Part shown: piece after piece, positions 12,951-24,733 of the stretch
Numbering within the stretch: the stretch's first letter is position 1
Layout: each line of letters starts with the position of its first letter
From: Phaseolus vulgaris
Taxonomy: Eukaryota > Streptophyta > Magnoliopsida > Fabales > Fabaceae
Assembly (NCBI RefSeq): GCF_000499845.2
Contig: NC_023753.2
Coordinates: 24,352,942 to 24,416,941, forward strand
Direction: 5' to 3'
Length of the DNA stretch: 64,000 nucleotides
Position numbers and translations under genes: made by a program
The notes under the pieces: generated by a model
Database searches by the model: none
What the model was told of the DNA's origin: nothing
Seen by the model: only the letters and a program-made list of their open reading frames with translations

Positions 12951-13677
12951 AATGACTTAGTCCATGCCTGGGGCCTGGATAGGCAACTTGGCTATTGTGC
13001 ACAGGTAACTTGCTTGTTCCACAACAGCATATTCATATCATGCCAAGTACTTCCAGTGTGGTTTTTATTCATCTCTCAGCCATATTTCAGGGTGATCGAA
13101 TGAAAAATGTTGGTGTTGTTGATTCTGAGTACATAGTTCATCTGGGTCTGCCTACTCTTGGGGGCCCAAATGGCAATGAGGCAAGTGATTTCATGTCTAC
13201 ACGTAGTGTAACTTGATGATAACAGTCGCACAGTTTTCTATCTTGTCTGAATTTAAGCCGATTCTCTATAAACTTCCTTGATATTAAGATTTGTATGCTT
13301 GACTACTTCTAGTTCCAGTTGACAACATATTAAATCATAGTAAATCCTGGTATATCTACTTGTGTTTAGATTTTTTACTGATAGTCTAATGATTAATAAG
13401 GGTTTTTGTCCTTTGATTGCAGGCACCAACAGACTCCTCTGGAGGTAATGCTAGAGCTAAAGTAAGTAACATAATTATAGAGGAGGATAATGCAGATTTT
13501 ATGGAGATTTAGCTCCATTTGCTGCCCTTATTTGACAAAGCAATATGATACATGCAGGTTAGGATGCAGTCATACATTGAAATGCAGGTTTTCGGTAAAA
13601 GATGGAAAGATGCAGCAAAGAAAGACAAATGTTGGATTGATCCATATGAACAGCAGGCAAACCTGACAACCCATTAG
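12951..13677 (+). CDS. DUF707 family protein, C-terminal exons (5' part missing or lost)
   Basis: Four exons join in frame to 101 codons including the stop: 12951-13004, 13091-13180, 13423-13461 and 13558-13677. The product reads NDLVHAWGLDRQLGYCAQ, GDRMKNVGVVDSEYIVHLGL, then APTDSSGGNARAK, VRMQSYIEMQVFGKRWKDAA and CWIDPYEQ. This is the conserved C-terminal end of the plant DUF707 family, whose members often carry the legacy name 'lysine-ketoglutarate reductase trans-splicing related'. They usually run to about 350-400 residues and have an N-terminal membrane anchor; their biochemical role is not established. The second intron has a GC donor (AG|GCAAGT at 13181); the others are GT-AG. No stop interrupts the visible exons, but the expected preceding exon was not found upstream. 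This may be a truncated gene copy, or a gene with a long diverged upstream region. Confidence 0.8.
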
Positions 13678-14085
13678 GGTATTTTGTTCATAGTCATGTT
13701 TGAAATTGACATGCCACATGGCATCCGATTCTTGTTTCAATGTAATTTTTTTAAAAAAGCAAATGATTACGAAAGCTACGCAGAATGCTATACAAATTAA
13801 TCCAAGTAGTCATGAAAGATAAATTACAAAATAACACTATCATATCATACTAACCCAATAAGTGTCTGATTACAGTAGGACAATAACTCCTAATTGTTTT
13901 TATTAGTTCTGATACGATTTGAGAAAAAAATTACATTGAATGAAAAATGTAAATAAATTATTTATTAGTTTTTAATAAGATGTTTTGTGGCAAAGCTGAG
14001 CTTCTCAAAAAACAGTGCTCCAAATTAAGCAAGATGACAAGTTTTCAGCAGGCTTCTCTCAAAGGAAAATTCAATGTTCAAACAC

Positions 14086-14130
14086 ATTATTTTGCTATAC
14101 TTTATTTTGCTACACTTTATTTTGCTATAG
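14086..14130 (+). repeat. 15-bp tandem triplication
   Basis: Three back-to-back 15-base units are visible: 14086-14100, 14101-14115 and 14116-14130, each a variant of TTTATTTTGCTATAC with one or two changes. Confidence 0.9.
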
Positions 14131-14832
14131 GTTTAGTCTAAAAGGGATATATCTTTCAAAATGGTTGTGGCAATCCCAAATACACTTTCTCTCAGAAAGT
14201 TCTCCCTCCTCTCACTCCTCACCTTCCTATTATGTCAAATCCACCAAGAAAAACAAGCTAGTGAAGAAACGTTCAACTCTAATCCTAAGGAGAGTCTGAA
14301 TTGCAGACTAAACCCCACCGTGAGCCTTATGTGAATGTTGATTAAGCTCCAAAAAGGAGAAGCCTAGGCATCCGTTAGGTTGCTCTCACGGAAAAGCAAT
14401 GCATGGAAATTCTTGGAGAAATATCACAAACAATCATAACATTCTACCAACATTTCCCTAAAAAAGAAAAAACAAAACACATTCTGAAGTCGAAGAAATT
14501 TAGGGTTTCACTTCCAGGAAAGCCGCTCTCTTAACCACGAACACCTCCAACACCAGTGACCGAGGGGAAGAAATATGCACAGAGCTGGAGATGATGAAGA
14601 ACGTGCAAATGAAGAACACGCAGAGAGCGCGCGCACAGTATTTGTTTCGTTTTATATTCTAATTCGGACCGCTTCTTTTTTTTCAAAAATATTCACATTA
14701 AAATTAAAATATTCACATTAAATAAGATAGTGTCCCATAAATATAGTTTAATATTATATAGGTTATGGGAAACTAATTCAAATAAAATATAATTTATTAA
14801 TTTAATTTTTAAAAAATTATAATATAAATTAT

Positions 14833-14904
14833 ACCTATACTTAATATTTATTTTTTATATTAATAAATGTATAGCTTATGTGCCATTTAGGACACTACCT
14901 TATC

Positions 14905-14937
<33 letters not shown>

Positions 14938-15080
14938 CCATTTTAGTGTGGGTTTAAGGTTTTTTGTGTAGGATTTGGAGCACTAAATTTCGAATTGTAG
15001 TGTAGACTAAACCTACACTTAATATTTATTTTTTATTTTAATAAGTACATAGTTTGTGTCTTTTTTGCAGACACTATTTT
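14833..15080 (+). repeat. Duplicated ~70-bp segments 178 bp apart, around an AT microsatellite
   Basis: The segment at 14833-14902 (ACCTATACTTAATATTTATT, ending GGACACTACC) recurs diverged at 15011-15080 (ACCTACACTTAATATTTATT, ending AGACACTATT). A perfect (TA)n run at about 14908-14935 lies between them. A phrase with TTGTGTAGGATTTG follows each copy (near 14967 and 15155), so the unit is probably about 180 bp. It may be a subterminal repeat of a DNA transposon; the class is not resolved. Confidence 0.6.
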
Positions 15081-15774
15081 TTTTTATGATTTTAGTGTCC
15101 GTTTAAAACCTCTCTGTCCACACTATAATTAATATTTAATTTTGTGTCTCAATTGTGTAGGATTTGTGGACATTAATAATGTCCCTTACTTTTTTGGAAG
15201 CTAATTACAATTTTTCTTGTAATATAGTACTGTTATGTAATTGCATTTGATTTTTTAAGTCTCTGTCTTCTTTATTATTGTAGTATAACAATAATTGACT
15301 TTTCAGGTTCACTATTTATTATGAATTTGTGGTAGTAATCTTGTAATGCATGATAACAAATAACATATGATGTTTTTGTTTTAAATTTTTTCATTAGTAA
15401 TACTTTTAAATTGAATGGTTCTTCAACAAATAATAAGTAGCAAAATTATTTTAAAATTGTAAAACGGAACCAATCCAAGTTGCAAAAGTTTAGTTTGATT
15501 TGGTTCGGGTGAGATTGCATAATTAGTTTCAACCAAACTAAATTGTATTGTATTTATTTAAGTGATTATTTATTTCAAGATTGAATTAAACCACATCGTA
15601 AACACTGGTCGTAATAACATTAGATAAATATGATAGAAACATAACATTTGATAAATGTGAGAGAAATAACAATAATATCTCAAAAATCACATAGCTTCAT
15701 CACATCTTCTACATCTCTCACTTGACATTTGAGTGTAAACAATTCTCATTTTTAGTGTGTCACATCCCATGTCG

Positions 15775-16600
15775 GGGTTCCATGATCACATTACATTAAT
15801 CAATCATCCTATGCAACGTTGAGGTGATTCTTTGACATATTTCCCACAATGATTAAAATACTAGTAAACAACTAAACCTAAGCGCATAAATCTTAAGTTT
15901 AAATCCACTTCCAAGAGCTTGATGTTCTACTTGGTTGTCATCATCCCCAATACCAACATTTTTCCAAGTAAATGGTGGTTTGACATCCAGACGGTCATCC
16001 CCAACCAACTGAATGTATAAGGATGTGGAATCTAAGTGAAACACTTCATATATTTGAAAACACATTCTAATTAATGAGTGGTCTTACCAACATTCATTAC
16101 CAAAAAGTTTGCAAAGTGCAACCATCGAACATCTAATTGCTCAGTCGAAGGAGATCAAGTACTAAATGTAGACAAATGACATGGTATCCTCTATACATAT
16201 TCATATTGTTAAAGAACACAATGTGGCAAGTGTAGATGATTGCACGGGCTTAGCCTAATGTATGCCAAAAACAAATAGATCCCTTCAAATGGTCTAACTA
16301 TATGATGCTCATTGTATAACCTCATATTTCATTAGATTCTATAACACTCTAGGATAGATGATAATCAAAATAGTTAAATCATATGTTAGTTTTAGTTTTG
16401 GTTTATATGATTTAGTGTATAGAAATTTTGACTTTACACATTACTTTATAATTTCATCTGATTCATTATATATTGTTTTATAAGTATTTATATATATTTT
16501 TTTGCATTATTATTGAATATGGATGAGGTTTTAAGCAATATAGGTCAACTAAGAGAAAGAAACGTAATAAACAAATTGAACCTAAAATAATTCTCACAAG
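15775..16600. other. Unassigned stretch, possibly transposon-derived
   Basis: A minus-strand open frame at 15853-16065 (70 codons) matches no family I recognise. The neighbouring sequence has the look of decayed coding DNA but gives no clear motif. It borders the hairpin repeats at 16642-16800, so a degraded DNA transposon is possible. Confidence 0.3.
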
Positions 16601-16641
16601 GGTGACGATTTTGATTAAAAATGTAGTCTATGAAACACTAT

Positions 16642-16800
16642 AGACAACGATTTTGACTATAATCATTGTCTTTGTGAGTCTTTTGTCATACAGAAAAACA
16701 GCATATGCAACGGTCTACACAACAATTGTCGTCTATACTTTCATTTTGTGTTCTTTTACATGAGTCACTTTAGGCAACGGTTAGTAAAATAACCATTGCC
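16642..16800. repeat. Hairpin repeats of a CACTA-like subterminal type
   Basis: Two imperfect inverted repeats share the core ACAACG/CATTGTC: 16642-16652 pairs with 16661-16671 (AGACAACGATT and AATCATTGTCT), and 16773-16783 pairs with 16790-16800 (GGCAACGGTTA and TAACCATTGCC). Further ACAACG/CAACGG words lie between them. Clusters of short inverted repeats like these are known from the subterminal regions of CACTA transposons, which bind TNPA-type proteins. The assignment here is inference, since no terminal CACTA end was identified. Confidence 0.45.
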
Positions 16801-16884
16801 TATGAGATATAAATAGGACAAACATGCCTAAGAGCTGCACTCTTTCCTTTCACTTTCTGAGCATCACAGAGCAACACCTGTTCA

Positions 16885-17290
16885 TGACATTCAGGATCCT
16901 AACTAGCTCCTCTAGGATCCTTAGAAGCACGGAGTGCTATTTTCTGAGCCCTCCAATATTGTGGTGGAAGAATACCGAGGATTTTAACAATTAGATCATA
17001 GGAGTCAACATTTCTCCCCAACAGTCTGAGCCCGTCAATGAGGCCTTGTAGCCTTCCAATCATGGACTAGACGAGGTTGCTCAATTCGGTTTGATTGATG
17101 GTACTTCCATTAATAGACGAGAAGGTGTTGTATACATGCCAATTCTAATAACTTTCATGCTTTGTTTCTTCACACACCAACACAAATATATCTTGCTTCC
17201 ACCCATTAAGGCATGAAGGTAGGGAAAGAGACTTTGGTGATCCTCCTCTGCCTTTGCCCATTCATTTGTTGAATCATTATTTTTCTTCTG
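16885..17290 (-). pseudogene. LTR-retrotransposon gag-like relic
   Basis: On the minus strand, a stop-interrupted reading contains MIGRLQGLIDGLRLLGRNVD followed by LIVKILGILPPQYW. This resembles the gag helix region of copia-type elements, in which a short 'NGLKALGK' stretch is followed by 'KILRSLP..W'. A related reading lies upstream in another frame. There are no LTRs, zinc knuckle or protease nearby. It is a low-confidence relic and could be a chance resemblance. Confidence 0.35.
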
Positions 17291-17302
17291 TTTGGTCCCC
17301 AT

Positions 17303-18587
17303 AACGGATAAGACCTACTTAAGCAGCAAAACAAAGTCCTTTTTCTTGTGTCATTTTCTCATCATCCTGTCCTTCTTTTATGCCCCATGCTTGTCCACAA
17401 ACTCGTCCCACATTAGATCCTTGTCCAATTACCAGTTTTATCTTCCTTCATGCCATGCACGCAATCATATGATCCAAAGTCAATAATGTTATTTTCCTAC
17501 AAGCCACAAGTTGCATATGCACATGCACCCAGTTGAGACCTCAGAATCAGAAGATTTATGACTGCCATGATAGGATAAGTAGTTGATTGCAACATGTGTG
17601 AAAGAGTTTAATATAAAAAATGCCAGCTCTGTGATCTTAATTCACGGCCACCACCCTCACTACTGCTCTATATCAGTGGAGGAAAATGACAGAAAATTAA
17701 TAGGAGTTATCTTCCACATCCAACGTCTAATTGCAGTCATTTTTGGGTTTATTTTAACGTGAAAATTTCTAAAATCATACAGAAAAATTGATATCGTTCC
17801 TGACATTAATGACTGTTTCCCTGACAAACTCATTACCCAGTCACTTACTTTATAACACCCAAATTTATATTTTTCATGATAGTAATTTTGGATTCGTTAG
17901 TATCGATCTATTGTACCCACATTACCTACCTAGTCACACACTTCATTTAACTCACATTATATATAAGGGTTCATCTGAAAATAAATGTTACGTATATAAT
18001 CTTTTTTTTGTTATGTATATTCTCTACAGATATATTAAAACCTTATATTCTTAAAAGACTTTTGACTATAATTAAAAAAAAAACAATAAGCTTTCATTAA
18101 TAGTTCCGTTAGAATGTTACAAATGCCAAGTTAGAATTCTGTAACCGATAAGATATATACATTAGTTGTACTGAGATCACGATATATTTTTTCTAGTCCA
18201 TTTCTAACATATTCTCTCTGGCTGGATTAGTAAGCATTTAAGTGTGTGTATATATTCAAAATGGTTCACAAATAAATCCTTTGCGTTTTCTACTATTATC
18301 TTTCATAAAAAAATTCAATTTCAATGAAAGTGTTCATTGCAGTTGTCGATGCAAAGGGAACAAATTGAAGACCCAAAAAGGGAGGCCCTTGTAATTCATA
18401 GAGATTTGCTTCTATTAATCTGACCCTGTAATTCTTCCTTTAAGATTGATAAAGACAAGAAGGTATATTCTTAAATGGGAGGAGCTGAGGGAAGGTACAC
18501 AAACTATACTATGTCAAAACAAAAATGCCAACAATTATAATAGGTGTGTGGCATATACTCCTTCTTTTCTTTTGAATAGCTAGCTGG
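17303..18587. other. Intergenic stretch, including the likely 3' UTR of ABCB1
   Basis: No coding sequence was recognised. The part next to 18588 must include the 3' untranslated region of the minus-strand ABCB1 gene. The short open frames at 17292-17486 and 17788-18054 have no recognisable product. Confidence 0.5.
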
Positions 18588-21500
18588 CTAGCCTTCTTTT
18601 TCATCATCTTTTGGTCTTGCTGAAGAACTTGAACCTGAGGCCATCCCAATGACTTGGTTATTCGTGAACCTTTGTAACTGAATCATGCGTGCATAGATCC
18701 CATCAGGGTGATTCTTTAACAGCTGTGAATGGGAGCCTTGCTCTGCTACCTTCCCATCATCCATCACTGCAATCAGATTGGCATTCCTAATAGTTGATAG
18801 CCTGTGTGCAACAATGATAGTTGTTTTTCCTGCACAGGCACGGTCTAAGGCCTCCTGAACAGACCTCTCAGATTCAACATCAAGTGCACTTGTTGCCTCA
18901 TCAAGAAGCATAAGTTCTGCCTTCCTCACAAAAGCTCTAGCAATTGCTATTCTTTGCTTTTGTCCCCCGGATAGTTGAACTCCCCTCTCACCAACAAATG
19001 TCTTGAATCCATCAGGCAGAGAAGATATGAACTTGTGAGCATTGGCAAGAGTTGCAGCCTCTATGATCTCGGCTTCAGTAGCTGAGTCATGTCCATAAGC
19101 AATGTTCTCATAAATAGTAGTAGCAAATAGGCATGGCTCCTGAGGCACCACAGCAATGTGCCTTCTGAGAGACTTGAGATTGTATTTCCTTATGTCCTTT
19201 CCATCAATCATGACCCGCCCGGATGTTGGATCATAAAATCTTTGTATGAGTGCAATGACTGAACTCTTACCACAGCCACTAGGCCCTACAAGTGCAAGAG
19301 TTTTACCTGCCCTGGCACGAAGGCTGAGGTCGCGAAAAACTGACATATCTGGTCTAGTTGGATAAGAGAAGTCAACATGCTTAAGTTCTACTTCACCGCG
19401 AAGGTGATCGGGAACAGGTGTAGCATCTGGATCATCAGGCTCAATCTCAGTTCTTCGGTCAAGAAGATCAAAGACCGATCTCATGGCACGACCGCCCTTT
19501 ATAAAGTCAGGAGCCAGGGTTAAAGTTTCAGCAGCACCATTAGCTGAGACCATGAGAACCATAAAAACTTGGATTGTTTTAGAAAAATCAGATATACCGT
19601 GCTTCACAAGCCAAGAAGCATACCAAAGACCAAGTGCATAGGAAGCATAGAGTGCAAACTGAGCTATTCCATATCCACTTCCAGAAATCTGTCCCTTCCA
19701 AAAGCAGCGCCGAAGTGGAGTTTCAAGGTTGGATGTGAAAAGGCCAACAATTTTCTTTTCCGAATTAAAAGCAGCAACTGTCCTTACATTGGCTATAGCC
19801 TCTCCTGCTAGTTGAGTGGCCTTGGCATGAGCAGCTTCTAGGTCACCAGAGAAACCAGTCATGAACATTTTCTGTTCAACATTTAGTGGAAAGAATAAGT
19901 GGCTAGTGGAGAATTGGATTACTAAGCATGCCAGAAAGAAATGTTAGAATGCAAACCTGCAAAACAGTGGCTGCAACAACAACCGGAAATACGGCAACAA
20001 GAACAAGGGCAAGGCGCCATTGCAATACAAACCCTGCAGTACAGGCAACTAGCATAAGTGCAGTGTTCTGCACAATTACTGAAATCCGATCTCCGATGGC
20101 TGATCTGACATTGTTGGCATCAAGAGATAGCCTTGCTGCAATCCGAGCACTTTCATTTTCCTCCTGATCAAACCATGCCATTTCATTTTTAAGCACTGCA
20201 GTAAGCATTTTCTCCCTCACTCGTTTTGTAAGATTTTCACCAACAATATCCCAGAAGGAGTGCTGCAATGTGTTGAAGAGGAGAGCAGCCGATGATAGCC
20301 CAATCAACAAGTAACAGTACTTTTCAATTTCTCGGATCATGTGTCTGTGGTTTGAATTGTAATAAACACTGAGGACAGCACTAAGAACATACGCAAAAAA
20401 TGCACTAAGGGATCCACAAACAACAGATCCTATAGAACCAATTAAGGCATATAGCCATTCAGGGGAGTTCATTTTTGCAAGTCGCCAGAAGGAACTAGCT
20501 TGATCTTTGAAGGCAAGCTTTTCAGGCCTGTAAGTTGAATGTGATGCATCAAGGGAAAGACTAAAATCAGATGTAGAGAAGTCAGATAGTCTGCGTGAGT
20601 ACGGTGACCGCCCATAAGAAGAATTTCGTGTTATAATGGGTGAGCTTACAGAGTTTCTGGCGCTTGAAGGCCTGAAAAATAACACACCCTCATCTTAAAA
20701 CATCTATTACATATGTAATATGAGTATTAAAAGAAGGCCTATGATCAATATTGGTGAAAGCTACCTAGCACTACTCTTTCTGGCATTAGTCATGGAAGTT
20801 TCATGTGCCATCTCCTGCATCCGAATAAGCTTCGCATAGACTCCATTTTCACCTTTAGCAAAGAGCTCATCATGAGTTCCAATTTCAGTGACACTTCCTT
20901 GCTGAAGCACGGCCACAAGGTCAGCTTTGCGAATAGTGGAGAGACGATGAGCAATTACAAGAGTTGTTCTGCCAATCATGAACCGATCAAGGGCCTCCTG
21001 AACCAGCTTTTCTGACTCTGAGTCCAATGCACTTGTGGCCTCATCTAGGAGAAGAATTGCAGGGTTTTTCAGCATTGCCCTTGCAATTGCTATTCTCTGC
21101 TTTTGTCCTCCTGAAAGTTGCAGGCCTCTCTCCCCTACCTGTAATTTCACATAGTTTGAATTTTTTACCATATACTGGTTCAACAACTGTAACTGTTACT
21201 GATATCTTATAATAAGGTAAGGTGACCTTCCAGCACTAGACCTTATTGTAAATCTAACAGCAGTTTATTTTTAATATATGCATTATCATAAATTATTCTA
21301 TGGTTACTTCTGTAATTAATAAGGAGTTTGAATTCAACATACAGTATTAATCTTTTTTCCAAATTGAGTTTGACCTCATTCTTATTTTTTCTCTGTATGT
21401 TCTGGGCATCTCAAGCATTGATAGTTTTTGGCTTCAAGTAACAATAAATGTCAATTTCTCTGGATTCCCGCACATGGATTGTTGACCTAAGCATGTTACC

Positions 21501-24500
21501 TTCTGGATCTTTTTAAAATGCACTGTATGACCAGCCACTTTATGGCTTTGACTTTTAAAAACTCGATTAAAAAATAGTGGGTTTGCTTGTTGACCAAATC
21601 AATCTGTACTAACTAAAATAATGGAGGTTTGTAATTATAGACTCCCAAATTGTCCAACAAAACAAGAAACCAGATCCGTATGCTTTTGGGTTTCACATTT
21701 TACTATGATAAGCTTTACCCGTCTCTTGTACCTTAAACAACAGCAATAAAGTCTAACAAATGATCCTCTTTCAATACAAATGTTTAGTTACCTATTATAA
21801 TAATTACATGATACATCGTGTCTCTTTCTTCTTACCAAATTTTCTGTTTAGCATATATTTTATTTTTAACATTGATATATGCTATAAAATCAAGATCCGG
21901 ATACTTGGGGTTCACATTTTACTATTACAAAGCTTTACCCTTTGTACCAGCGCAACTGCCATAAATTCTCGAGACATTATCCTCTTCCCATGAAAAGTTA
22001 GTTACCCACTGTAATAATTATGTGACACATGATACGTTATATTTCTGTTTTCCAATTTTACCACTCAGAAAAATGTTATATATTATTTTATACGAAGTGA
22101 CTAGCAATGATGGAAACAAGGCATGCTCGATAAGAATGATGTGAAAGATGTGACTGATTTTACAGCGGTTGTTGATGAGTTATGATCAAGATCAACCACC
22201 ATCACAAATATGCATATTTACCGGACCAACTTCATTCACAAAGCAATAGTGGTCTAAATTAAATTGTCTTACCTGAGTTTCATAACCTTGGGGAAGTTTG
22301 ATGATAAAGGAGTGAGCATTGGCCACTCTGGCAGCTTCTTCAATCTCAACCTGATCTGCATCAGGCCTACCCAAGAGTATGTTTTCTCTAATTGTGGTAG
22401 CAAACAAAGCAGGCTCCTGGCTCACTAATCCTATTTGTTGTCTCAACCATCTAAGCTTCAATGTCTTAACATCATGCCCATCTAGCATTACTTCTCCTGC
22501 AAAACAGTGTAGTTAGGCACACAGATCAAATTATTATATCATTAACTGTTTACTACCACAACTGCAGTAGTCCGATTTCAGCCTCTCAATTAACAAATTC
22601 AATGTCTAATCTTGTTGATCTTCAAAGACTGAATGAGTTCACAGTATTACCTGAAGAAGGATCATAGAATCTCTCAATGAGGGACACAACTGTGCTCTTT
22701 CCTGATCCACTGCTCCCTACTAGAGCAATGGTCTTGCCAGCAGGTACACTCAATGAAAAATTGTTGAGGATGGTAACCTCTGGCCTCGAGGGGTATGAAA
22801 AACCGACATTTCTCAACTCTACTAGTCCTGTAACACTCTCTAACTCCAAACCTGATTCACTCTTTCTGTCTATACCCGGCTTGTGATCTATCACACGAAA
22901 AATCTTTGCAGCAGCAACTCTGGCCTTTGTAAATGCAGCCATGCTAGGTGCAGACTGTCCTAAAGCCCTACAACACAACAAAAAGTCTTATCTCACCAGG
23001 TGAAGAGGAGTCATGTGTGGATGAAATTCTCAATCACTAAGGTTGAACAGTTTAACGACTAAAATTTGCTAAAACATGAAAAAGCGGCGGAAACAGTACT
23101 CACAGTCCACCAATCATAACAGAAAACATGGTAGCAATGGCAAGTCCTCCGTTGGTGTAGTGGTGCCTAACCAAATAGCCACCATACCAAAGCAAAAGAG
23201 CATAGCAACAGAAAACAACAAAGTAAGTGGCCCCCAATCCCATTCCCTTTGCAAATCCAGTCCTGTAGCCAATCTTCTGTGCAGTCCTCAACGAAGAGGA
23301 ATAGGCCTGCAATGCTCTACTCTCCCCAACAAAAGCCAAAACCACTCGAATTTGAACAACTGTCTGCAAATTTAGCCCAACATCAACACCACCCAGATAC
23401 AAAAAAACACAGACCAACATAATGATTGGGGTCGGGTCCCTTAAGTCTCACCTGTTCCACAATGTTACCAGCTAGAGAAAGAGAGTCCTGGCTTTTACTA
23501 GATAACTTGGCCAAGGTGGTGGTGTGAATGCCTCCGATTACTGCAATTATAGGGACCACAGCGAGGGTAACCAGTGCCAATTGCCATACCGCAGTGAAAC
23601 CCACAACAAATCCAGAAACAAATGTAGCCATGTAGTGAATGAAATTACCCAACTGCACACAAAGCAACCAGAATCAGTAACCATATTAAACAATAATCAA
23701 ATCATCAAGGTAATATATGGTTCAAAGATAAACATATCCTTTATATATACGTGGTCAGAGATGAACTCTGTATCTCGAAAAAATAGTTCATGTCTCTCCG
23801 TTGAGAATACCCTGGGCACCCAAAAACTAGTCTAATCCAATGCAAAAACCAAGCGTTTTTGTGCTTCACCTTCTCGCTCATGGCATCCTGTACCATGACA
23901 GCATCACTGTTAATGGCAAAGACAACATCGGATGTTCGAACCTCAGTATCAAAGAATTGAATGTCCTGGTCCAACGCTGCTTCCAGATACCTGATCCTCA
24001 ATCTCGTTGATTGCCTCTCACCTGTCCACATCCAGCACGATATCTCTGCAGCAACAAAACCAAACCTCTTTCCACATTCACGCAACCTCCAAAATTCCAA
24101 AAACAAAAAATCCAAATTTAGAGCGAAAGTTAAAAATTTAGAGTGAAATTTACCTGCCCAGGAGGATGCCCATATGGCAGCCCCCACCACCAGGAAATAA
24201 AACGCATACTGCAAATATAAAACCACAAAGAACTCCAATTCTCAAAAACCACCTAAACCATCAAACGCCAAATCATGCTTAGTTTGTTATTGTAATATCA
24301 TTACCTTCACCACTTCCTGAGTCATCTTGTCCAAGTTATTCGCATTGGAACCAAATGAATTCACAAGATCAGCGAAGAAACGAAGAAAGAGTGGCAAGGA
24401 GCAACCATGTACAAATGCTCCAACCGTTCCAATTGCCATTAAAATGTAATCCAATCCATCAGCAAATCTGAAAAGCTCACCAAACCGAACAGAAGAAATG

Positions 24501-24733
24501 CTCTCACCCTTCTTATCCCCACCGCCACCACTACTAAAAGTACCATTAGAAGCAGCATCCTTCTTGGCCACTGAAGCCTCCTCCATTACCCTTTCTTCTC
24601 TTTTCTCTTCCAATGTTGGGTTGGATTCATGTGAGTCAGAAACAGGAGCAGAAGAGGACATAAGCTCAAGGCCTTGCATTTCAGACCATCTCCACTGTTC
24701 AACTGTCTTTATCTCCTCAGAATTCTGTGACAT
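18588..24733 (-). CDS. ABCB1: ABC transporter B family member 1 (P-glycoprotein 1, auxin efflux)
   Basis: This is a full-size ABCB exporter of the plasma membrane; plant ABCB1/PGP1 exports auxin from cells and acts in long-distance auxin transport. Exons on the minus strand: 24733-24305, 24208-24154, 24045-23870, 23652-23452, 23363-23104, 22967-22651, 22496-22273, 21138-20765, 20671-19957 and 19871-18588. All join in frame to 1344 residues. The layout is TMD1, NBD1, linker, TMD2, NBD2. NBD1 has Walker [10 protein letters not shown] (about residue 459), signature LSGGQ (about 562) and [15 protein letters not shown]2 has Walker [10 protein letters not shown] (about 1113), [17 protein letters not shown] and AHRLST. 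The linker carries the Ser/Arg-rich [20 protein letters not shown] typical of ABCB1. Before the conserved [13 protein letters not shown] the protein has an N-terminal extension of roughly 80 residues rich in Glu, Ser and Gly. The length is close to that of other plant ABCB1 proteins. No stop or frameshift was seen; the gene looks functional. Confidence 0.97.
21142..22272 (-). other. ABCB1 intron 7 with internal tandem duplication
   Basis: This 1.13-kb intron is the longest of the gene and splits the NBD1 coding region between exons 7 and 8. It contains two diverged head-to-tail copies of a ~220-bp segment, about 21672-21892 and 21893-22110. Shared landmarks are AGATCCG, TTCACATTTTACTAT, AAGCTTTACCC, TTAGTTACC and TAATAATTA. 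No coding sequence is seen in it. Confidence 0.75.

Larger units (their letters stand above)
13678..15774. other. Intergenic stretch with small repeats
   Basis: No gene was recognised. The first few hundred bases probably hold the DUF707 3' UTR. An AAACCCTAAA telo-box-like word lies on the minus strand near 14500, a motif often found upstream of plant genes, but no coding exon follows it. The small repeats at 14086-14130, 14833-15080 and 14908-14935 are listed separately. Confidence 0.5.

Noticed and set aside
15853..16065. Minus-strand 70-codon frame near the hairpin repeats
   Set aside because: Suspected transposase debris, but no motif could be matched with confidence.
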